64,000 bases of DNA from Aquibacillus sediminis (GCF_005870085.1 NZ_SZNM01000013.1:1-64000), one strand, 5' to 3'; shown: positions 16,249 to 25,750, counted from the first letter of the stretch. Notes: generated by a model not told the origin, from the letters alone. A program made the numbers and translations.

Positions 16249-17790
16249 CTACATGCCTCCACCAAATTGTTGCATCAATTGGGCTGATTGCGCATTTGCT
16301 TCTTGGACTGCTTGTTCCATTTGTTGGAACTGCTTATAGTACTGATTTTCTTTATCAACAAGTCGCTGTTGGAAGTCGGAAATTTCATCCGTTACACCGA
16401 TCATTTCTCTTCCAATTGAGTAATTTTGTGGTGTGCGGTATTGATTTCCTGCCTTTGTCTCAATTTGGTCAATGATCCCATCTTCACCACTGATTCGGTT
16501 CTGAATCCGTTGGGCAATACCTTGCTCTTCCGTTTTCTCTCCAGTAGCTGTAAATAATTCCTCTACTGCTTGAGGGTTGTCTTGAAGTTTTTGACGTAAT
16601 TCAGCCTCATCTACTTCTAATTTCCCCATCCTTGATCCTTCAGGGTCTTCTAGATACGACACTGTTGATATGCCAACCTGTGCTAACGAATTAAACTCAC
16701 TGTCAATGCCTTCAACTGGTGTATATAAATCTTGTCGCATATTTGTGAGACCGCTCGATAAAGTGAGATCACCTTGCAATGTTCCACTTTTAGCTTTCTC
16801 TTCCCACATTTCAATTTCTTGTTCGCTCATTTCTTGTTTTTGTTCATCTGTTAATGGATCGTAGTCTCTATCCTTCTTTTCTGATACTTTTCCATTTACT
16901 TTCTCAACTGTTTCATTATATTTATCAACAAAATCCGTCACCGACTCAACAATGGCATTATTATCTTTCGACGTTGTAACGGTTGAAGAACCTGTGTCTT
17001 TAAGTGAGTAACTTATCTCGTCAATTGTAAAATCATTTGTTGAGCGTGTCATTTCAAGGCCGTTTAAATGAAATTTAGCATCTTGGCCAGTTCCTTCAGC
17101 CTCCAAGTTAGCACCACTAGTTGCATTTGAATAGCCAAGTTCATTAAAGAGATCAGCAGTATCTTGATTATTTAATGTTATTGTTGCATCAGATCCTGTA
17201 TCATTCATCGACATAGCAACTTGACCATCATTTTCAAGAACGGTAACATTGTCGATTTCATCATTAAGCTTTGATATAACATCCTCATATGTGTCATCTT
17301 CTTCTATAGAAAACGCCACTTCTTTTTGTTCGTCATTCGCTGGGCTTTTGACATCTAAGTTTACTTCATAAATATTGTTTTCTATTTCCTCTTTACTTGC
17401 ATTTAGTTCTGCATCAGTGGGTTTTTCGCCTATCCATTGTTCCGTTGTCGCAAGTCGATCCACCTCTATTGCATTCGTAACCTCATTCTTAGACGTACTG
17501 GCAGAGGCTTCCACTACACTTTCGTCGGAACTTTGGACTTCTGTGGTACGAAAGGTACTGCCTTTTCCAACTCCATTAGAGACGGTACTATCTAAATCGG
17601 CAAGTGTACGATTCATTTCTCTGTAATCATCACGTTTCCATTCTAATCGTTGTTGATCTTGTTGTAGTTTCACTAAGGGCTGTTTTTCAGCCTGCATTAA
17701 TTGATCTACCATTTGGTCTGTATCCATTCCACTTGCTAAACCACTGATTCGCATTGGACTGTTCATATTATTATTTACTGGATCTACCAT
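16249..17790 (-). CDS. fliD: Flagellar filament cap protein FliD, paralogue 1
   Basis: The 513-residue protein has the FliD N-terminal signature (MRISGLASGMDTDQMVDQLMQAEKQPLVKL) and C-terminal coiled coil, ending IGVTDEISDFQQRLVDKENQYYKQFQQMEQAVQEANAQSAQLMQQFGGGM. The central hypervariable part (about 110-330) differs from the second copy. FliD caps the filament tip and helps flagellin to polymerise. It is monocistronic behind a sigma-D promoter at 17866-17892, with its own terminator, apart from flaG-fliS-fliT where fliD normally lies. Confidence 0.95.
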   Translation of the reverse strand: MVDPVNNNMNSPMRISGLASGMDTDQMVDQLMQAEKQPLVKLQQDQQRLEWKRDDYREMNRTLADLDSTVSNGVGKGSTFRTTEVQSSDESVVEASASTSKNEVTNAIEVDRLATTEQWIGEKPTDAELNASKEEIENNIYEVNLDVKSPANDEQKEVAFSIEEDDTYEDVISKLNDEIDNVTVLENDGQVAMSMNDTGSDATITLNNQDTADLFNELGYSNATSGANLEAEGTGQDAKFHLNGLEMTRSTNDFTIDEISYSLKDTGSSTVTTSKDNNAIVESVTDFVDKYNETVEKVNGKVSEKKDRDYDPLTDEQKQEMSEQEIEMWEEKAKSGTLQGDLTLSSGLTNMRQDLYTPVEGIDSEFNSLAQVGISTVSYLEDPEGSRMGKLEVDEAELRQKLQDNPQAVEELFTATGEKTEEQGIAQRIQNRISGEDGIIDQIETKAGNQYRTPQNYSIGREMIGVTDEISDFQQRLVDKENQYYKQFQQMEQAVQEANAQSAQLMQQFGGGM

Positions 17791-17865
17791 GTTCCTTCAC
17801 CCTTTGCTTTTGGCATTTGGTGATGGTTTTTTTAAAACTCCATCAAAAATTATGTATCCTTTTTA

Positions 17866-17892
17866 TTATCGGAATATTTTATAATAAGTTAA
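17866..17892 (-). promoter_or_regulatory. Sigma-D promoter of the first fliD
   Basis: The minus strand reads TTAA, 15 bases, TCCGATAA, close to the sigma-D consensus TAAA-N15-GCCGATAT. It lies about 75 bases upstream of the start codon. Confidence 0.65.
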
Positions 17893-18008
17893 GTCCTGTT
17901 AGAAAAAATCTATTCTTTTTAATAGAGCTTTGGAATTACTCATTTTAGCTTAAGTGCGTTTTACTAGTACGGTCATACCCTATACACCCCTATTAAAAAG
18001 AACTAAAA

Positions 18009-18047
18009 AACCTAAACCAATCCACTTTTAATAGATTTGTTTAGGTT
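18009..18047 (-). terminator. Terminator after the second fliD
   Basis: On the minus strand AACCTAAAC pairs with GTTTAGGTT, followed by a T run. It lies 12 bases past the stop. Confidence 0.75.
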
Positions 18048-18058
18048 CCCTTCTAATA

Positions 18059-19594
18059 CTACATTCCAAAACCAAACTGTTGCATTAAATAACCATGTTG
18101 AGAATTCATTTGTTGGACTGCTTTTTCCATTTGTGTAAACTGCCGCCAGTAACGATCCTCGATATCGATTAACTTTTTTTCAAACGAACTAATTCTACTA
18201 TCCATATCTTTAATCCGTTTCCCCATGGTGTACTGTTCCAATGTGTGGGTACTCTTACCTGCTCGCGATTCAATCCTTTTGATGGTATTGTTAATCGAGT
18301 CATCCAATCGATTGATGATACCACGGCCACTACCTTCCACGTCATTAGAAAACAGTTTATAAACAGATGATGAATCATCGGTTAACGCCTGTTTCAGCTT
18401 ATCCTCATCGATCAGTAATTTACCACCATCTCTAAAATTAGACGAAGTCGTGATGCCAATTTGTGATAAGTGGTTAAAACTACTCTCATTTTCAACCGTG
18501 TTATACCAATTTTGCCGCATATTAGAAAGTCCTGAGCTTAGAATACTTTCCCCTTTTAATAGGCCACTCTTCGCTTTTTCTTCCCAAAGCTCTATTTCTT
18601 TTTCAGACATGGCGTTTTTCTGTTCATCTGTCAGGGGTTTATAATCACGAAACTGTTCTTCACTTAAACGCTCATTTACCGTTTCAATCACTTCATTGTA
18701 CTTGTCAACAAACTGCGTGATTTTATCTAAAGCACCATCAACGTCATTGGATACTGCAATTCTTGCCGAACTATCACCAGTCGTTTCTGTGAAGGTAAGT
18801 GTCATGTCATTCAATGTATAGGTGTTCGTTTTCGACTCTAAGGTTAACGCATTATTATACGTGAATATGGCATTTTCTCCACCTTGTTCGTTTGCTTCAC
18901 TTAATCCTAGTATATCGGTAAAAAAACTCGAATCCCCATCCGTAACATTAAAACTGATTTCCGCACCATCTGGATTAAAATCACCTGTTTCCGTACGTTC
19001 CATCACTACTTTGTTTGATTGGGGGTCAAAGAAAGCTCGAACACCATTATCTTGAGACGTAATATCTTTTAAAACATCATTTAGACTATCATCTTCCGAA
19101 ACCGTTATCGTGTGGATGATTTCTTCTCCATCCTCATTAAAGGTAGCAAAGGCAAATTCACCTGTTTGCAATTCCCCTTTAAGAAGATCGTTTTGACTAC
19201 TCATGGAGCTGGTTGGATCAATCGATTCTCCATCAATTGCAATGCTTTCGCTACCTGCATTAATGGCAGCTGATGCTAGTTGTTCCACCTTAATCTCATA
19301 TGTTCCATTTGATGCACTTGCTGAGGCAGTCGCAGTCACCGCACTCGACATCGATGAAGTCGTCGATTTGGAGTTATACGTTTTCTGTAACCTCATATCA
19401 AATCCTTGATCATCTAGTTCAGAAAATAGTTTATTCACATCACAGAATGCATCTCGTTGCCACTCCATTTTCGTTTTGTCTTGCTGCAACTTATCTAGTG
19501 GCATTTTTTCTACTTTCATCAAATCTTCGACAATCTGATCCGTGTCCATTCCGGTAGCAAGTCCACCAATTCGCATATTCACACCCGTTACCAT
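18059..19594 (-). CDS. fliD: Flagellar filament cap protein FliD, paralogue 2
   Basis: The 511-residue protein shares the FliD ends (MRIGGLATGMDTDQIVEDLMKVEKMPLDKL; closing WRQFTQMEKAVQQMNSQHGYLMQQFGFGM) and an almost identical middle block (PLTDEQKNAMSEKEIELWEEKAKSG) with the neighbouring copy, but its variable domain is different. The two are tandem paralogues 269 bases apart with separate sigma-D promoters. The start overlaps the upstream truncated flaG by 7 bases. Two caps may suit different filaments or may be antigenic variants. Confidence 0.94.
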   Translation of the reverse strand: MVTGVNMRIGGLATGMDTDQIVEDLMKVEKMPLDKLQQDKTKMEWQRDAFCDVNKLFSELDDQGFDMRLQKTYNSKSTTSSMSSAVTATASASASNGTYEIKVEQLASAAINAGSESIAIDGESIDPTSSMSSQNDLLKGELQTGEFAFATFNEDGEEIIHTITVSEDDSLNDVLKDITSQDNGVRAFFDPQSNKVVMERTETGDFNPDGAEISFNVTDGDSSFFTDILGLSEANEQGGENAIFTYNNALTLESKTNTYTLNDMTLTFTETTGDSSARIAVSNDVDGALDKITQFVDKYNEVIETVNERLSEEQFRDYKPLTDEQKNAMSEKEIELWEEKAKSGLLKGESILSSGLSNMRQNWYNTVENESSFNHLSQIGITTSSNFRDGGKLLIDEDKLKQALTDDSSSVYKLFSNDVEGSGRGIINRLDDSINNTIKRIESRAGKSTHTLEQYTMGKRIKDMDSRISSFEKKLIDIEDRYWRQFTQMEKAVQQMNSQHGYLMQQFGFGM

Positions 19595-19800
19595 CTATCC
19601 CCACCCGCCTTCACTTCTACTGTCACTATTTCTCTTGTTGTTGCTATCTGTCTATTATTAATACTGGTTTCTTGTAAAGCCATTCTATTCATAAATAATG
19701 GTGCGTCGGATCGTTCTCTTGCGATTAAAGATGGCTCTTTATGTTTAGCCTTTTGCATGAGGTGGGATCCAGAAAACGTTGTTCTGATGCCCATTGTCAC
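19588..19800 (-). CDS. Truncated FlaG-like protein
   Basis: The 70-residue product begins MTMGIRTTFSGSHLMQKAKH and includes ARERS, matching the first 30 or so residues of FlaG at 11065-11469 (GKIISGSQLLQKAEH, ARERS). It stops before the conserved FlaG C-terminal domain. GGAGTGGG precedes the start, and its end overlaps the second fliD, so it is translated as part of a flaG'-fliD unit. It may be a decayed flaG or a retained leader peptide. Confidence 0.65.
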   Translation of the reverse strand: MTMGIRTTFSGSHLMQKAKHKEPSLIARERSDAPLFMNRMALQETSINNRQIATTREIVTVEVKAGGDRW

Positions 19801-19826
19801 TCCCCACTCCTTTAGTGTTTTCTTAT

Positions 19827-19853
19827 TTATCGGCTAAAAGATAGAAAATGTTA
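19827..19853 (-). promoter_or_regulatory. Sigma-D promoter of the truncated flaG-fliD unit
   Basis: TAAC, 15 bases, GCCGATAA on the minus strand, close to the sigma-D consensus and 27 bases before the start codon. Confidence 0.65.
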
Positions 19854-20139
19854 AGTGGAAATGAAAAAAATGTTTGAGGTTGGAAGTTATTTGTGATATT
19901 GTTGCAGGATTTGATTAGTTATTACATTAGTTAGATGTTATGCCCCTCCGATATGGATAATTGTATTCCTAGCAGGTTGTTCATAAAGCTCACTAATTGT
20001 TAGAAAACGTTCATATTTAGAAAAATACAATTTCATTATTTAACATAACAATACTTTAGATGCCTAAATAGTATTTAATTTAAAATGAGGCTATTTTTTA
20101 ATCTTCAGGAAGCCTTAACAAACTAATGCCCAGCATAAG

Positions 20140-20193
20140 TTCTGGAGCCATAGCGAAGGAACACCCGGATCAATTCCAGGAACATACTTAAAG
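20140..20193 (+). pseudogene. Possible 5S rRNA remnant
   Basis: TCTGG, CATAGCGAAG, ACACCCG and CCAGGAACA occur in the order and roughly the spacing of nucleotides 1-60 of Bacillus 5S rRNA (TCTGGTGG, GATAGCGAAG, CACACCCG, CCGAACACGG). The second half of 5S is missing. The flanks (19854-20139 and 20194-20564) hold nothing else I can name. The match is by eye and short. Confidence 0.35.
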
Positions 20194-20564
20194 AAAAAGA
20201 AATAGGAAAAGAAGATGAGGAGGATGTGCGCACAAATCTTATTATTTTTAGATAGCCTAGACACCTAGCAGCTATTTGGTAACGATTATAGAAGTAGTTA
20301 GACTATCATCTTTTAATCGCCTTACATAGTTCAAAAGAAGCAAATGCCGGATCAACAAGGCCGTTTAAAGATACCGGTATTTTTAGTAACTGCCAGTCAA
20401 TGCACACGTATCCAGCTATCATGGAAATATGAGCACTTGTCTTTTTTATTTTTAGGAGCTAATTACCAAAATTGTAAAACTTTAATCCATTATACAGTAA
20501 TAATTCAGGTATAATTAATAAAAAAGTATATGGATCAAATATAGGATGAGGAGGTTTTACTATA

Positions 20565-21266
20565 ATGCCGGACAATCATGCAATTTATTCTAAAATGATA
20601 GGAAAGTTATTAGGGGATGGTTCCATTACGAAACAACAAGGGCGTAAACCTAGATTCCAATTTACACATACAAAAAGTGATTATGCTTGGACTGAATATT
20701 GCTATCAAGAGTTAAAGGATGTTATTCCTTTAACTGAACCAAAGTTGCGGAGAATAAAAGATGCTCGAATGAAGAAAGGATTTACAGAGAGTTACTTTGT
20801 TCTTTCTAAAACTTATCCTATTATCACTGAGTTAGAGTCCATATGGTATATGACAAGAAAAAAGACTATCCCTTTCTCCTTTTTAGAACAATACTTTGAT
20901 CAGCGATCATTAGCATGGTGGTTTCAAGACGACGGTTCTCTTAAAACAGATAGTATATCAAATGTTCCTCGGAAAATCATCCTGTCTACTGATAGTTTTT
21001 CTAAAGGGGAAAACAAAGCTTTGATTGCCATGTTGAAAGAGAAGTATAACTTACACTTTTCTCTGGATAAACAAAATAGACTAGTTATCTATCATGCTTC
21101 CCAAATTTATTACTTTCTTCATCTTGTGCAACCATATATGCATCCTGCTATGATAAGAAAAACAATACGTTACTATCCCATTTTATGTAACAGTAAAATA
21201 CGTCTATCTACCTTCCAGAAAGCCTATCTATTTCGAAACCTACCAAAACAATTAATGAACAATTAA
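20565..21266 (+). CDS. LAGLIDADG homing endonuclease
   Basis: The 233-residue protein has two LAGLIDADG-type motifs, MIGKLLGDGSIT (about 11-22) and SLAWWFQDDGSLK (about 113-125), each with an acidic residue for metal binding. Such single-chain enzymes cut long DNA sites and spread introns or themselves. GAGGAGG precedes the ATG. It is free-standing on the plus strand, about 1.7 kb from the hag introns, neither of which encodes an endonuclease. Whether it serves them cannot be told. Confidence 0.88.
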   Translation: MPDNHAIYSKMIGKLLGDGSITKQQGRKPRFQFTHTKSDYAWTEYCYQELKDVIPLTEPKLRRIKDARMKKGFTESYFVLSKTYPIITELESIWYMTRKKTIPFSFLEQYFDQRSLAWWFQDDGSLKTDSISNVPRKIILSTDSFSKGENKALIAMLKEKYNLHFSLDKQNRLVIYHASQIYYFLHLVQPYMHPAMIRKTIRYYPILCNSKIRLSTFQKAYLFRNLPKQLMNN

Positions 21267-21639
21267 AGTGGTTACCATACTTATTTTAACATTATAAAGC
21301 CGATAATTTCTATCCAAAGCTTTATCATAACATTAACGATTTGATTCATACTATTGAGCAAACTAAACCTTACCAAATTATACTAAATGAAAAAAACATC
21401 ATGTATCTAGAACTGTTAAAACAGTATACAGGATTCACCTATAGTAATTTGGTTACTTATTGTTTTTATAAAGATATAATTTAGAACCACGTTATTTGGG
21501 AGAGTAAATCGTTACACAGGTACAATTACGATTAGTGTCTTGCTTTTAATAACTGTAATAAATTCACACTTAAGTCCATATGTGAAAGACAAACTACTAA
21601 TTTGTCCTTTTTGAGTACCAGGTACCGGTTTTCCCATAA
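21267..21639. other. Gene-poor stretch between endonuclease and IS110 remnant
   Basis: AT-rich, with no reading frame that has a ribosome binding site. It probably contains more decayed accessory DNA; I recognise nothing specific. Confidence 0.4.
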
Positions 21640-22676
21640 TATTTGGTTTGGAAGACGTAAACTTTTAAGGACGTTCATTTGCCAAATTTCTAATCCAGCA
21701 GGGTTTCCCTGTAAAGGAAGTAAATTCTTCATACACTAAGAAAAAGAGACAAAAAGGTACAAATCGTAATAAGACAGATGAAACTGATGCACTCGCAATT
21801 TGTAAGAACCTTATTATGGAATTTAATGATTTGCCTTTTGCAAATCCAAAAGATATTTTTTGGACCATCAAACAAACACTTAGCAGCCGAAACAATTACA
21901 TGCAAATGATGGCAAACATAAAAGTAAGTTTACACAACCTTTTGGTGCATAATTATCCTAATTATAAATCATTCTTCAAAGACTTAGATAGCAAAACAGC
22001 ATAAGGATTCTTTAAAAGATTTCCTACTCCAAGCCCATTAATGAAAATGAATAATGATGAACTTTTAAGAATCCTAAAAGAGTTTAACAAATCAACGCCA
22101 GCAAAAAAAGCAGGAGAAATTTTGCAAGTGGTAAAGGAACATGGATGCTGGGAGAATGGATATAAACGAGAAAGAAGCAACTTAATCAAATCTTATATCT
22201 CTACATTGAATGATTTGGAAGAGAAAGTAGAAAAATTAGAAAAGCAAATGGACATACTAATTAAAGAAACAGGTTATCCATTAAAAAGCATACCGGGTGT
22301 TGACACCCTCCTAGCGGCAACTCTCATTGCAAATATTGGTGACAATAACCGTTTCCCGAAAAGTAGTAAACTAGCAAAAATAGCTGGTATTGCACCAATT
22401 GAAAATAGCTCTGGCGAAACGTCTAAACAATATGCCAACAAGTTAGGAAACCGTGACTTAAATAATGCATTCTACCCTCTTGCTCTAACGCAAATTAGAA
22501 AAGATGTAAATCCTATTATGCATGAATATTATCAAAAGAAAATCAAAGAAGGTCGAAAAAAGAAACAAGCAATGGTGTATGTGGAGCGACGGTTGGTGAA
22601 TATTGTGTTTAGTATTATGAAAAATAAACAACCTTATGTGCAACCTGAGACAAAAGCAGGGGAAAAAAGTGCGTAA
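21640..22676 (+). pseudogene. Broken IS110-family transposase
   Basis: The fragments line up as one transposase. FGLEDVNF (about 21643) is followed by a stop and a frameshift. Then come VKEVNSSYTKKKRQKGTNRN with KTDETDALAI (about 21715-21800), another stop after KDLDSKTA (about 22003), and a 211-codon C-terminal frame (22041-22676). That last frame holds the IS116/IS110/IS902 domain (SIPGVDTLLAATLIANIGD, FPKSSKLAKIAGIAP) and ends VYVERRLVNIVFSIMKN. With at least three lesions it cannot encode an intact enzyme. I see no clear ends of the insertion sequence. Confidence 0.85.
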
Positions 22677-22687
22677 TCTTCTCGTTT

Positions 22688-22927
22688 TTAATGAACAGCG
22701 GTTTCACGCTGTTGTTGCAAAACAACAACTTTATTTTTCAATTCATTTATTTGGTAATTTAATCTATTATATTCCTTTGAAGACAGCTCATGATCACGCG
22801 CATATTCAGCTAGACTTCTCATTTCATAAAGATTTATTTCTATTTTCTTTAATATGTTGTCTTGTTCTATAACCCATTGGAGTTGTTCTTCAAGGAACTT
22901 TCTTGTATCTCGTTGATTATTGTCCAT
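22688..22927 (-). CDS. Small coiled-coil protein downstream of hag
   Basis: The 79-residue, highly charged protein (DNNQRDTRKFLEEQLQWVIE, EYNRLNYQINELKNKVVVLQ) is predicted to be helical, probably a coiled coil. AGAAGGTG lies 6 bases before the ATG. It follows the hag terminator by about 45 bases. A position after hag is typical of small flagellar accessory genes, but no family is recognised. Confidence 0.6.
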   Translation of the reverse strand: MDNNQRDTRKFLEEQLQWVIEQDNILKKIEINLYEMRSLAEYARDHELSSKEYNRLNYQINELKNKVVVLQQQRETAVH

Positions 22928-22964
22928 TTCGGTTTCACCTTCTAAATCTAGCTTTTATAAATGT

Positions 22965-23002
22965 TGTAAAATAAAGAGACCCTAGTAAATCTAGAGTCTC
23001 TT
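22965..23002 (-). terminator. hag terminator
   Basis: AAGAGACTCTAG pairs with CTAGGGTCTCTT (12 bp, one G-T) around ATTTA, followed by TATTTTA on the minus strand. It lies just past the second C-terminal exon (23018-23068), so the transcript probably includes both introns and all three exons. Confidence 0.85.
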
Positions 23003-23017
23003 CCATATAATTTAACC

Positions 23018-23068
23018 TTATTGAAGTAACTGTAGTACTCCTTGTGGTTGTTGGTTGGCTTGCTTTGC
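23018..23068 (-). pseudogene. Second copy of the flagellin 3' exon
   Basis: The frame reads AKQANQQPQGVLQLLQ and stop, the canonical end of flagellin (compare QANNAPQGVLQLLQ in exon 2). It directly follows the 3' end of the second group I intron. About 20 residues of the normal C-terminal helix are missing between AK and QAN, so it looks like a shortened duplicate of exon 2. Confidence 0.7.
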
Positions 23069-23395
23069 CGCTATGTCTTTCGATCATAGAATAGACTATA
23101 TCTTCACCCACCATTGTTTCATTTGTGGGGCTAGGCACTTCGAATGGCTGTTGCCATCCTACGAGATTCATAGTCATAGTTTTCACCTTAGACCGTATTC
23201 TCTAGTCGTTGAACCTTCTCCAGCATTTCTGCACAGGAGATTGGCTGCTGATTATCCATGTATCTCTTTCCTTTTTGAACCATCACGCTTGCCGTTTCCA
23301 GCTACGTTGTGGTGGAAAGAATTTTAGGAAGTTCCAGCAATTCACCTAGTTATGCTCTTACCCATTGCTAGATAAGACGCCCTGCGAATAGTTAT
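23069..23395 (-). ncRNA. Second group I intron-like ribozyme behind hag
   Basis: It has the same core elements as the first intron in the same order: GAATTGCTGGAAC, AATCAGCAGCC, GTTCAACGACTAG (23214-23202) and GAAGATATAGTCTA, with GACTA/TAGTC forming P7. A CTATG/CATAG hairpin (P9) precedes the presumed 3' end. A CTGC...GCAG helix, overlapping the stop codon of exon 2, is a plausible P1, but the usual U-G pair at the 5' site is not evident. No reading frame is embedded. The 5' boundary is approximate. Confidence 0.7.
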
Positions 23396-23505
23396 TGCAG
23401 AAGTTGCAATACGCCTTGGGGCGCGTTATTCGCTTGAGCCAACATAGATTGTGATGCTTGACCAAGAATTGAATTCTTCGTTTGTTCCATCATTTCTTTC
23501 GCCAT
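23392..23505 (-). CDS. hag: Flagellin exon 2 (C-terminal D0 domain)
   Basis: This 37-codon segment reads MAKEMMEQTKNSILGQASQS and ends NNAPQGVLQLLQ followed by TAA. It is the canonical C-terminal helix of flagellin, absent from the main reading frame, which ends [12 protein letters not shown]. Excision of the group I intron would restore RIRDVD...MAKEMM in frame. Without it the flagellin lacks its D0 domain and could not form a filament. Confidence 0.88.
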   Translation of the reverse strand: MAKEMMEQTKNSILGQASQSMLAQANNAPQGVLQLLQ

Positions 23506-23869
23506 CGTGCGAACATTTACTTTCATAAATGACTAGACTATATCTTCACCCTTATATACTATAAGGGGTCGGGCACTTCGGATTCACAAATGCTGATGGA
23601 CATTGTTTCACCTATGGATTTCATCATCTTAGACATAGCCTTTAGATGGTTTATCCTAGTCGTTGAACCTTCTCCATTCTTTCGAAACAGGAGTTTGGCT
23701 GCTGATTGCCCAATCTTTTCTTTTTTTGAACCTTCACGCTTGTTGTTTCCAACTACGTTGTGGTAAGAAAAGCTATTAGGGGGTTCCAGCAATTCACCCG
23801 ATAATGATCACTAACCGTTACCAGCTAGGACGACTGTGACTTTTCTGCTTATGCAACAGCTAAGTCATA
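23506..23869 (-). ncRNA. Group I self-splicing intron in hag
   Basis: The minus strand carries GAATTGCTGGAAC and AATCAGCAGCC (P4 strands), GTTCAACGACTAG (23668-23656) and GAAGATATAGTC (23547-23535), whose GACTA/TAGTC pair forms P7, and a CATTTA/TAAATG P9 hairpin before the 3' exon. Ends are given for the junction RDVD/MAKEMM (GAT end of exon 1, G end of intron). An alternative with exon 1 ending GCTGT at 23856 has a CTGT/GCAG P1 with the usual U-G pair and a 3' end at 23510, also in frame. Group I introns are known in flagellin genes of Geobacillus. Confidence 0.85.
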
Positions 23870-25741
23870 ATCTACGTCACGGATACGAGATTCCGCAGCA
23901 GTTAAGTTTTCAGAAGATGTTCCTAGGTTGTTGATTGTGTGTTCCAAACGATTTTGAACAGCACCTAAACTAGAACGTTGCTGTGAAACTTTATTAATTG
24001 AATTGTCTAATACATCTACTGCCTTTTTAGCAGCATCGCCAGTAGAAATGTCTAGAACAAATTCTTCATTTCCTTCATTATCAACCTTCGAATTTGAAGA
24101 ATATTCTACGTCAATAGTAGTTCCGTCTACACCCTGAATACCTCCTGTAGAAGAACTAGCACTTGTAAGTCCCAATGCTTCAGAACGCATATCATCAATG
24201 GAGACTTCCATTTCTTGCCCAGAGTTGGCACCAATTTGGAAGTCTAAAGCTTTATCAGCACCATCTTCTCCTACATCAGATGTATTAGTACCTGAGGTCT
24301 GAGCAAATCCTAATGCCTCTGCCGCTGCTAATTGATCATCAGACGCATTTTCACTATCTGTAGTTAAAGTTATTGAGCTAGTGCTTCCAGTTTTACTATC
24401 CTCAATAGTTAGATTACCATTTGAATTATTGACGGAAACAGTGTCGTCTACACCTTCATTAGATAATGCATCATTAATCGCGCTTTGAACAGCAGATGCA
24501 TATACATCCATGTCTTTGTATTCGGAATCCATTACTTCCGCCTCAACAGTAGTTCCATTCACTTCAATTTCAAAAGTATCATTTCGATCTAGACCAGCCT
24601 CTTCAGTTGCTCCTTGTAATTTTAAGGCTGCTGCAGCAGATCCCCCAAAATCAGTAACTTCACTTGACGAACCAGTTGAACCACTGGTAGCTACAATAGC
24701 ATTTCCTTCTAGTGAAAAGTCCACGCCTGACACACCGGCATCATTTAGCTCATCTACAATATCTTGTTGATCATTATAAACTTCGTTTGATAAAGTAATG
24801 CTTTCAGAAGATCCATCAACTTTAAAAGTTAGTTCATTATTTGCTACTGTACCATTTTCATAAGTGATACCAGATCCATCATCTAAAATAGTTGAAACTG
24901 CATTACCTCCCGTAATTTCAACTTTACTATCCTCACCAGTCGTTCCACTTTCAATTATTAAATTACCACTTCCATCAACAGAAGCTGTGGGTGCATTATC
25001 AAAACCCGCTGCTCCCAATTGAGTATTTAGATCAGATAAAAAGTCTGACTCTTCATCCGCAGCATAGCTAGCCTCGGTTAACGTTATTGTCTTTTCTTGT
25101 CCATCAACCTTAAGTGTTAACTCATTGTCATCAGCAGTAATATCAAAAGCACTAGTTAAATCTACGTTACCTATAGCTTTCCCTTCAGTATCTCCATGAA
25201 TATCAACTGCTCCAGTAATTGCAGTACCTGTAGCTGTACCACTAGTAGCAGCATCAATAATTTCTACACTATCTCCTAGGTCGCCGCCAACTAACTTAGC
25301 AGCTTCAGGAATGTTTGAAGAAACATCACCATTAATAAGCTTCTTTGTATTGAACTCAGTACTATTTCCAATTCTATTAATTTCATCGGTTAATTGAGTC
25401 ATTTCATCTTGAAGGTTTTGGCGATCTTCATCTGTCATTGTGTCGTTAGAAGATTGTACTGATAATTCACGCATACGTTGTAAAATACTATGCGTTTCAT
25501 TTAATGCACCTTCAGCAGTTTGAACTAGAGAAATGCCATCTTGCGCATTAGTTTGTGCTTGTTCTAATCCTCGAATCTGTCCACGCATTTTCTCTGAAAT
25601 TGCTAGACCTGCTGCATCATCTCCAGCTTTGTTAATACGAAGACCTGATGATAACTTCTCCATTGAACCTTGTTGTGCTTGGTTTGCATTACCTAACTGA
25701 CGATATGTGTTAAGCGCCGCAATATTATGATTAATTCTCAT
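23849..25741 (-). CDS. hag: Flagellin (main exon)
   Basis: This 630-codon frame begins [20 protein letters not shown] and has the conserved N-terminal D0/D1 domain ([20 protein letters not shown]), a large serine/threonine/aspartate-rich variable region (about 150-520) and the start of the C-terminal D1 ([34 protein letters not shown]). It then enters a group I intron and stops after YDLAVA. The missing D0 helix is exon 2 at 23392-23505. The gene has a sigma-D promoter (25839-25865), a leader with a CsrA-site hairpin and a strong AAGGAGGA. With csrA and fliW directly upstream, it fits the FliW-CsrA control known in B. subtilis. Confidence 0.95.
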   Translation of the reverse strand: MRINHNIAALNTYRQLGNANQAQQGSMEKLSSGLRINKAGDDAAGLAISEKMRGQIRGLEQAQTNAQDGISLVQTAEGALNETHSILQRMRELSVQSSNDTMTDEDRQNLQDEMTQLTDEINRIGNSTEFNTKKLINGDVSSNIPEAAKLVGGDLGDSVEIIDAATSGTATGTAITGAVDIHGDTEGKAIGNVDLTSAFDITADDNELTLKVDGQEKTITLTEASYAADEESDFLSDLNTQLGAAGFDNAPTASVDGSGNLIIESGTTGEDSKVEITGGNAVSTILDDGSGITYENGTVANNELTFKVDGSSESITLSNEVYNDQQDIVDELNDAGVSGVDFSLEGNAIVATSGSTGSSSEVTDFGGSAAAALKLQGATEEAGLDRNDTFEIEVNGTTVEAEVMDSEYKDMDVYASAVQSAINDALSNEGVDDTVSVNNSNGNLTIEDSKTGSTSSITLTTDSENASDDQLAAAEALGFAQTSGTNTSDVGEDGADKALDFQIGANSGQEMEVSIDDMRSEALGLTSASSSTGGIQGVDGTTIDVEYSSNSKVDNEGNEEFVLDISTGDAAKKAVDVLDNSINKVSQQRSSLGAVQNRLEHTINNLGTSSENLTAAESRIRDVDYDLAVA

Positions 25742-25750
25742 TTAAAAATT

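Noticed and set aside
22041-22676. Intact 211-residue transposase
   Set aside because: It contains only the C-terminal IS110 domain. The matching N-terminal part lies upstream in other frames with stops.
23849-25741. Reading hag as a naturally short flagellin ending YDLAVA
   Set aside because: The canonical C-terminal helix is present 344 bases downstream, and group I intron core elements lie between, so splicing is the better explanation.
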